Assembly (NCBI RefSeq): GCF_947179165.1
Contig: NC_077239.1
Location: 69,455,134 to 69,519,133 of the forward strand
Source: Solanum dulcamara
Lineage: Eukaryota; Streptophyta; Magnoliopsida; Solanales; Solanaceae
Reading direction: 5' to 3'
Length of the DNA: 64,000 nucleotides
The position numbers were made by a program, and so were the translations under genes. Each line of letters starts with the position of its first letter. Within the stretch, counting starts at the first letter, position 1. Under the pieces are notes generated by a model that made no database searches, was not told the origin of the DNA, and worked only from the letters and a program-made list of their open reading frames with translations. This document shows, piece by piece, positions 58,501-64,000 of this stretch.

Positions 58501-61500
58501 ACCACTCGAATGGTGCACTGAGATGTATCCTGAATAGACTTAATAGTGCTACCCTGTTTCCCAATCAAGTTTCCAGCCTGTGAGGCTGCCACAAGCAGTC
58601 TTGTCGTGACTGACCTCCCAGCGCCTGGTGGAGCATTAGCTGAATCAGTGTCTACATCAACAATCTGCTTGTGAACCTTCAAAAGACCATACATAGCAGG
58701 TGGAATCAATAAGCTTGGATCTTCTTTTGCAGATATCATCACCTACAACATAAAAAAAATTATCAATCCATGGGCAGCAAGATATAAGGAAAATATGCGC
58801 TTAATCAACTTTTGTCAAATGCCAATGACTATGCACAGTATGTAAACTTATTCAGGGTTCAATCAATATCACAGTTGATTACACAGATAATGCAGCATCA
58901 GTAAGTAAAGTGTTATCAATGATAAGCAGATTAGAAGTGCTAAGAACAAAAGCATCCAGGAAAATCTGCCGAAATCAAGTGAGAATACAGAGCCCAATTG
59001 CTGGTTTTACAATTACTGCGAGCTCATTTTCCAACAAACTACCAAATAACCCATCCCTCCAAAAATGAAAATAAGAGAATCCTTGCAGTGAACTTATTAA
59101 AGAGGACCTTTCTATTATGAAGATAGATTGTACTAGAACTACAATTTATAAGTAGTCCTAAATCAACAGGCATTCGATGGGCCTCATACAAAAATCAAGC
59201 ATTTTGATAGGACACAGGCATTTTGCACCAAGTTTATTTACATCTATAAACTATTGAGCCTAAACTCCAATGGATATGCCCACTTATTAAAATGCCTATT
59301 TAAACCTTTTAATACCATATGAACTGTTAAATATGGATCCAGTTGCTCATTTTTTACTAGCTAGGCATACCCACAGAAATATAAATGCAAATTCTGGGTC
59401 CTCTCAATACTGTAAAAACATTGCTGCTATATTTCAGGCCAATTTTCATAAATTAAAAAAGATGAATCCCACTCAGTTCTTTTTCTAAGCTTCTAATTCA
59501 ACTAAATCCCGGCATATAATCTTCTACTTAATGACTTTTTATAAATCTGATTAAATGATTTTAAATGTTTCTCATGTGGAAGTTATGTCCTGCAAATTGT
59601 TAGTTACTTTTGTTAACTTCCTTTTTTATACAGAGCAACACCTTCTGGCAAGACACCAACCGACCAAGTTTTGAAGTTACCAGACATAGTGCAATGCTTC
59701 TTGCCTCTTGGAACTGATAGTGAATCAAGGCAATTCTCATGGATTGTCAGAACAACTTTACAGCACTTGTAATGCTCAATGCTGATGACTGCAGTACCGA
59801 TCTTGGTTCTTCTAGTGTAGACCACTTTCTTTGAAATGTTTCCTTATATGGGCAAGAACCTGCACACACTCATGTTGGTTACTATGACAAAGAAACTCTC
59901 AATCATTTTGGTTGTGTTAAAGTCCTGTTTTTCACCCACTTTGAAGAAGTTAGTCATACTTATGGTTCAATTAGTTGAATAATACTTAAAATTCTCTCAT
60001 GAAGTTGAGCATAATTACTGTTGAATCAGTTGTATATTACAGTTTTTTACCAGTTCTCCCTCACTTTATGTTCTGTGATAGTTGATGATAGTTGATGCTA
60101 CTATCAACATTGCTAATTGATTTTCTTTATTTTCTTTTTCTTTCCTTTACGTAGATTACATGTAAGATTAATCACTACTTCACCACTTTACTTGTTACAA
60201 TTTTTGGTTTACATACCCCTTGAGAAACTATATATTTTGACTATCATACCCTTATTTATTATCTTTAATCATTTAAAATGGTGATGCCTACTCAATAATT
60301 ATTCTCTCTTTAATCTCTTTTCAATAAATAAAAAAAGAGTTAATCCAAGCAATCACAATATTGGAGTATGTGTATGTGTTCTTCACATAGGCTTTCTATG
60401 CTAAATAGTCAATGTTTATTACTTCCAACAATAATTATTACCAAGGGCAGAATGGAAATAATGTACTCAATTCTATCTTCATTTTCTAAAATGATAACTA
60501 TTTTGGACCATCTATTTTTAGCAAGGATGACAAGTAAAGTGGTCCGGAGGGAGTACAACATTGTTTTAACACCATTTCAGTTGGCTTACAATAATATATA
60601 GACTCAAGGTAGGGCTGAGCCTAAAGGGATTCCATGAACCTCTAATCTTTCTTTTTGGGTATGTGGGGCAGATGGGCAAGTTAGGAATCCCTACGTCGTA
60701 CAGAGTAAATAATAAATGAGTCTAAGTAAAAATATGCTTAAGGCAGATTTCTAGAACCATAAATTATCTAAAATCATTCCCCATAAGCAAGCATTTTTTA
60801 CTAAACTAAGAATTCACCATAAGCAAGCAGTACTAATAGCTGTATTAACACTTGTAGATCAACCTTAAACTATTCCATGACAACCACTGAATTGACTGGT
60901 AACTTGCTAGACTTAAAAACGATAAATAATCATAATCCTATATGCATGCAGGAGGGTGAAGCTCACACAAGCACACAAGGATGCCTATATTAACAAGTGC
61001 AAGCCAGAAAGACGGTTCACGAACAGTAAGACAAATGGATCATGAAACTTTCTGCATCAGCAACATTGGTTATATCATGGAAATAATTTCACATCATTAG
61101 AATGCATGTATTTACATAAAAGATGTCCATAATTATGTAGATCCTACTAGTGAAAATGACAATAGCTATCAGCAACTCACAGCTCTTTCAGCGGTCCCAG
61201 GAGGACCATCAAGAACCTTAATGCGAGCTTTTGTCTCCTCACAGGTCTTCTTAATATACTCTCCTTTGCGACCAATGACACCACCAACTTTCTGAATAGG
61301 AACTAACATCCTGAAAACGTTATTTCCGGGCCAGCCCGGCCATTTTTTTTCTTCGCCAGCTCCTGTATCAGTTGGAGTAACTTTGACCTCTTCAGAAGGA
61401 TGTATCTCCTCAGGTGCACTATTCACAGCAGGAATAGTATCTGAGTCATAAATATTATCAATGTTATGCACATTATCTGTATCCTGGACATGATCAGCGC

Positions 61501-61690
61501 CATGCACATGATCAGCATCGAGCACATGATCAGCGTTGTGCATATGAGCGGCGCCGTCCACATGATTGGTGTCGTGCACATTATCCTTGCCATTCACAGT
61601 GTCATTGTCTTGAACACTATTCATATAATCCAGGTTTCCTGTGTCATGCAAGTTACCCATCTCAGGCTGCTCAAAATTTTCATCAGCCAT
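46517..61690 (-). CDS. FLK: triple KH-domain RNA-binding protein, FLK-like
   Basis: Six coding exons: 61690-61181, 58742-58493, 48497-48349, 48265-47978, 47656-47462 and 46687-46517. The GT-AG boundaries and phases agree, giving 520 residues. Three KH domains carry GxxG loops: GRKG (140-143), GKQG (231-234) and GTSG (416-419). Between KH2 and KH3 is a Pro/Gln-rich linker, and the C-terminus is Tyr/Gly/Ser-rich, ending YGY. The exact wording (WPGWPG before KH1, [14 protein letters not shown] in KH3) matches the FLOWERING LOCUS K/PEPPER group, closest to FLK, a nuclear factor of the autonomous flowering pathway that lowers FLC expression in Arabidopsis. An N-terminal acidic region has a 6-residue repeat (36-83). 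The second coding intron is about 10 kb and packed with nested transposons. Confidence 0.9.
53847..54529. mobile_element. hAT-like MITE nested in copy B
   Basis: Flanked by GTTATGAT (53839-53846) and GTTATGAT (54530-54537), identical 8-bp copies. The ends TAGGGGTGTTCA and (inverted) TAGGGTTGTTCA match in 11 of 12. Subterminal parts carry many AACCAAACCAAAT and CGGTTTGGTT words. 683 bp. The pre-insertion sequence is seen in copy A near 19600. Confidence 0.92.
54793..55992. mobile_element. second hAT-like element nested in copy B
   Basis: Ends CAGTGTTGTGAAAA and (inverted) CAGTGTTTTGAGAA. The flanks ACTCGTCC (54785-54792) and GCTCGTCC (55993-56000) match at 7 of 8. Subterminal regions are dense in GAAGCG / CGCTTC words on both sides. 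A short acidic coding-like stretch lies at 55610-55737 (reads [14 protein letters not shown]...), ending in TAG, and may be the tail of a deleted transposase. 1,200 bp. Confidence 0.85.
56690..57235 (+). pseudogene. captured leucine-rich-repeat extensin (LRX) fragment
   Basis: In broken frames the plus strand encodes [11 protein letters not shown], then [34 protein letters not shown], and [20 protein letters not shown]. These are the LRR wording of the N-terminal half of plant LRX/PEX cell-wall proteins. The extensin tail is absent, and several stops and shifts are present. It lies between the inverted arms of the MULE-like element, so it is likely captured gene DNA. Confidence 0.85.
57941..58133. 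mobile_element. PIF/Harbinger (Tourist)-like MITE
   Basis: Ends GGGGTCGTTTGGTTGG and (inverted) GGAGTCATTTGGTGTG, with TTA at left (57938-57940) and TTG at right. Subterminal GATAAGTTATCC palindromes repeat. It is in the long intron of the KH gene. Confidence 0.75.
58743..61180 (-). other. coding intron 1 of the KH gene
   Basis: About 2.4 kb with consensus donor (agct|gtgag) and acceptor (ttgtag|gtg). No element with clear ends is found, though 60530-60560 (ggtccggagggagtac) looks like a Stowaway end whose partner near 60053 is weak. Confidence 0.7.
61442..61585 (-). repeat. 18-bp coding minisatellite in the KH protein N-terminus
   Basis: Eight units of six residues, roughly D/N-H/N-V-x-D/G-A/T (for example [18 protein letters not shown]), at residues 36-83. 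At DNA level the units recur as catgatcagc-type words every 18 bases. Confidence 0.85.
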
Positions 61691-62390
61691 TTTCTGTAAG
61701 AAAAACAAAAAGACGTTTAGAAACATACCGGCTACAGCAATTGACTGAATAATGAACTATTGAACTCTGACAGGCATTTCACGTGTGCAGAAGCTGGAAC
61801 ATAATAGTTTGCCTTCATGAAGTTGGTACTGTGATGCTTGCCCAAAAAATACGAAAAGAGATAGAAACATTTGCATTCTTTCTAATATAATCTCCATATA
61901 AATGTTCAAGAAATTAGAACATAAAAACTGAAACAGTGTAAAAAGGTGGAAGTTTAGAAAAAAACACAAGATTAGACCTTGTGGACCCACTACAAAGCAC
62001 TGAGAATAACTAAAAAGTTGAATTCCATGCTGGAATCACCAACCCGCAAAGAATCAAACACACAAAACAACTGTATCATGCATGCATCAGTGACCCCAAT
62101 AAATTCTCAATCATGAGCCTAGCCTTCTCGAGAGAAAAAATCATACTGAAGTTATAAGTAACACTACCCAATACCTTCAAACATATTACCACTTATTTTG
62201 TTGATCGAAATCATCCTCTAGTACTAAACTAGAAAGCCACGAAGACTTAGGTTTAACTGCAAAGGTAAATACTACATGAAATGCCACTTCTCAAGTCAGA
62301 ATCCAAACGGAGTAATGGCCAACTAGGTCTGGTATTTAAGAGGAGAAGATTAGTTTGTGTGGGGGGGGGGGTGCATTATCTACTGGAAAC

Positions 62391-62510
62391 CTAGGATGCT
62401 CGGACTTTCAAAAATGCCATTGAGTGCAAGTCAGATTCTCCAAAAATAGTGCATTTTTGGAGGATCCGACATGGGTGCGGCAACATTTTTGGAGAGACCA
62501 AGTAACATAG
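62391..62510. mobile_element. hAT-like 120-bp MITE with perfect 8-bp duplication
   Basis: Flanked by CTGGAAAC (62383-62390) and CTGGAAAC (62511-62518). The ends CTAGGATGCTCGGAC and (inverted) CTATGTTACTTGGTC are similar. The middle repeats ggatccgac-type and tttttggag words as an inverted pair. It lies in the 5'UTR intron of the KH gene. It belongs to a dispersed nightshade repeat I recognise only by wording. Confidence 0.88.
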
Positions 62511-62905
62511 CTGGAAACCGTAGTATTCTCGTTACAAATGAAACCTACGTCTAGAACCTGTCAAATACAAAACCCTAACACCTTGGGACTCCGACATTGC
62601 CAAAAACTCAGACAAACCCAAAGCTTCACACCGTCACCCGATGGTTTTACCAACGCTCGGCCAAAACCTTGACGTTTTAAAACCCTAATTGACAAAACCC
62701 GCAATTCTGGAACCTTTTTGAACCATCTCTTTCCAAGAAAAATAATCATCCCGAAACACATAAACAAGCCTAAACCTTCCCATAAACAGGAAAATTGATT
62801 GGAATTTTGTAAACAATAAGGCATATACATATACAAACACACAGAAAAACATAGATTTAATACGTGAGATTTGTAAATTGAATATGGTTAGCATGAAATA
62901 CTTAC

Positions 62906-63000
62906 AGAGACTGAAAGTTTGCGTAATCGAAGAGAGAGATTTTAGAGCGAACTGTGTAGAAGAGCGGGAGAAGGAAGAATTGCTAAAGACTGAAAGGGAA
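62906..63000 (-). other. 5'UTR exon of the KH gene (inferred)
   Basis: A consensus donor (gtctct|gtaagt, minus strand) at 62905/62904 pairs with the acceptor (tttcttacag|aaaATG) just before the start codon at 61690. The exon is rich in CT and GA words, typical of plant 5'UTRs. The cap end is a guess. Confidence 0.65.
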
Positions 63001-63009
63001 AATGGACAC

Positions 63010-64000
63010 TAGGTTTTATATAATGAGAAGCTGGCATTTTTTGATAATTTATATACTTCCCATGCTTCTTTTATTTGTCATTTTGGACTTTAAATATTGG
63101 GGAGAAAATGACAGAAATGATTCCTTATTTTTGGTGTGGTTTCAAAGTAGCCCGAGTAGTTTTGACGCTCTAAAATTTGTCAAAAGAGATAACTTTTGCT
63201 ACGTAAAATATTTTAATAAAACAGAATAATTTGACTGAACCTCTTTATTCACGATTTTGTTAATTGAATATTTTTTTTAATTAAAGGAGTGAGGCTCCAA
63301 AGTCTCCTTTTAAACAAAAAATCAACTAAAAAACAATCAAAAATCAAAATCAACTAATAACCTAGCCTAAATAAACAAAAAATCAACTAAAAAATTAAAA
63401 AATAACAATCAAAAAACATTTTTCGAAAATGAAAAAAAGGGAAAGTGGAATTTGGAAGGTCAACTTCTCCTAGCTTCCACCTCAAATCGGCAGCGGCTTC
63501 CCGGTGGACTCATCCTTCATATATGACTTTGAAGGGAACCAGAGTTCTCCAGCTTGATAAGGAGACCAGATGCTTCTCTCGGCGCTTTCCAATTGCATTA
63601 CCTCCAAGTGACTGCATTGTCTTTCATATTGAAGATGAATTTTTTTTTCGATATTACTTATATGTGGAATTTGCTCATGCTTCAAGCGGTTGGCTTCTTG
63701 TATTGTCTTGTAAATTTGGATCTGATGAAAAGGGTAAAGACTATTGCTTTAGGTAAATCAATTGAACATTTAAACTAAATAAAACACAATTTTTTTTGGC
63801 ATATTTGACCAAAGTGCGCTTGATACACTCATTTTAGGAGTGTAAAGCCTTTTGAAAAGGCAATAACTGATCACTTTTGACCTTTATAACAATCACCTTC
63901 TTCCCCCATTATTTCAACAACATTGTTGATCAAAATTTGAGCTCCTTTTGTCTCTCACCTAATTTTTTCTCTCTAATTTTTTTCATTAATTTTTTTTGTT
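63010..64000. other. upstream region of the KH gene, no other gene recognised
   Basis: Presumed promoter of the minus-strand KH gene. AAAATCAACTA is repeated about four times near 63316-63400. A plus-strand open frame (63445-63756) matches nothing I recognise. The right window edge may cut an element. Confidence 0.5.

Noticed and set aside
59613..59825. Minus-strand open frame of 70 codons in the KH gene intron
   Set aside because: Protein-like composition but no family recognised, no splice signals and no conserved motif that I can name; kept out as likely chance or decayed repeat.
60053..60557. Possible Stowaway MITE
   Set aside because: The right end (ggtccggagggagtac) is good, but the left partner (gttctccctcac) is weak and the length is above typical; ends cannot be supported.
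63445..63756. Plus-strand open frame near the right edge
   Set aside because: No recognisable domain and no promoter context; a minus-strand frame of similar quality overlaps it.

Overview
This window is nuclear DNA from a dicot plant, most likely a member of the Solanaceae. It has AT-rich intergenic sequence, plant genes with introns and very dense plant transposon debris. The family-level guess rests on tRNA-derived SINE sequences of the kind common in nightshades, MITE termini familiar from that family, and a CYP94 P450 that resembles nightshade CYP94A proteins. I cannot decide the genus from sequence alone.

Four host genes are visible. (1) A single-exon cytochrome P450 of the CYP94 family lies on the minus strand at 7483-8994. 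(2) A membrane-anchored myosin-binding protein with a GTD-binding (DUF593) domain lies on the minus strand, coding 22271-25011, with a 3'UTR intron. (3) A chloroplast pfkB-type sugar kinase closely resembling Arabidopsis NARA5 lies on the plus strand at 34928-44590 in five coding exons. (4) A triple KH-domain RNA-binding protein resembling FLOWERING LOCUS K lies on the minus strand, coding 46517-61690 in six coding exons, with a separate 5'UTR exon near 62906-63000. The last two are convergent, with about 1.9 kb between their stop codons. They act in unrelated pathways (chloroplast/Rubisco accumulation and nuclear RNA processing/flowering), so no functional cluster is implied.

The rest is mostly mobile DNA. 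Two decayed Ty1/copia elements of one family occupy 1-3577 and 10801-14250; the second carries an inverted copy of its own 3' end in place of about 1 kb of its pol gene. A small LTR element with two LTRs and a perfect 5-bp target duplication sits at 17568-18516, with related LTRs at 9357-9740 and 27229-27621. Between the genes and in their introns are many DNA elements whose ends and target duplications can be read directly: hAT-like elements with 8-bp duplications (18826-19919, 30590-32366, 42026-42622, 53503-56075, 53847-54529, 54793-55992, 62391-62510), PIF/Harbinger-like elements with TAA/TTA duplications (16353-16933, 28581-29007, 32802-33936, 39269-40264, 57941-58133), MULE-like elements, Stowaway-like MITEs and SINEs.

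The most remarkable region is the roughly 10-kb intron of the KH gene (48498-58492). A long-inverted-repeat, MULE-like element there carries a fragment of a leucine-rich-repeat extensin gene. It was split by a LINE, the LINE was split by a hAT-like element, and that element was hit twice more by other hAT-like elements. Other points worth a second look are a MITE family built around palindromic GATACATC repeats, with one insertion whose empty site can be read elsewhere in the window, and a 1.2-kb degenerate GACCCGA-rich array inside a hAT-like element with a perfect 8-bp duplication. No CRISPR array, rRNA gene, functional tRNA gene or operon is present.
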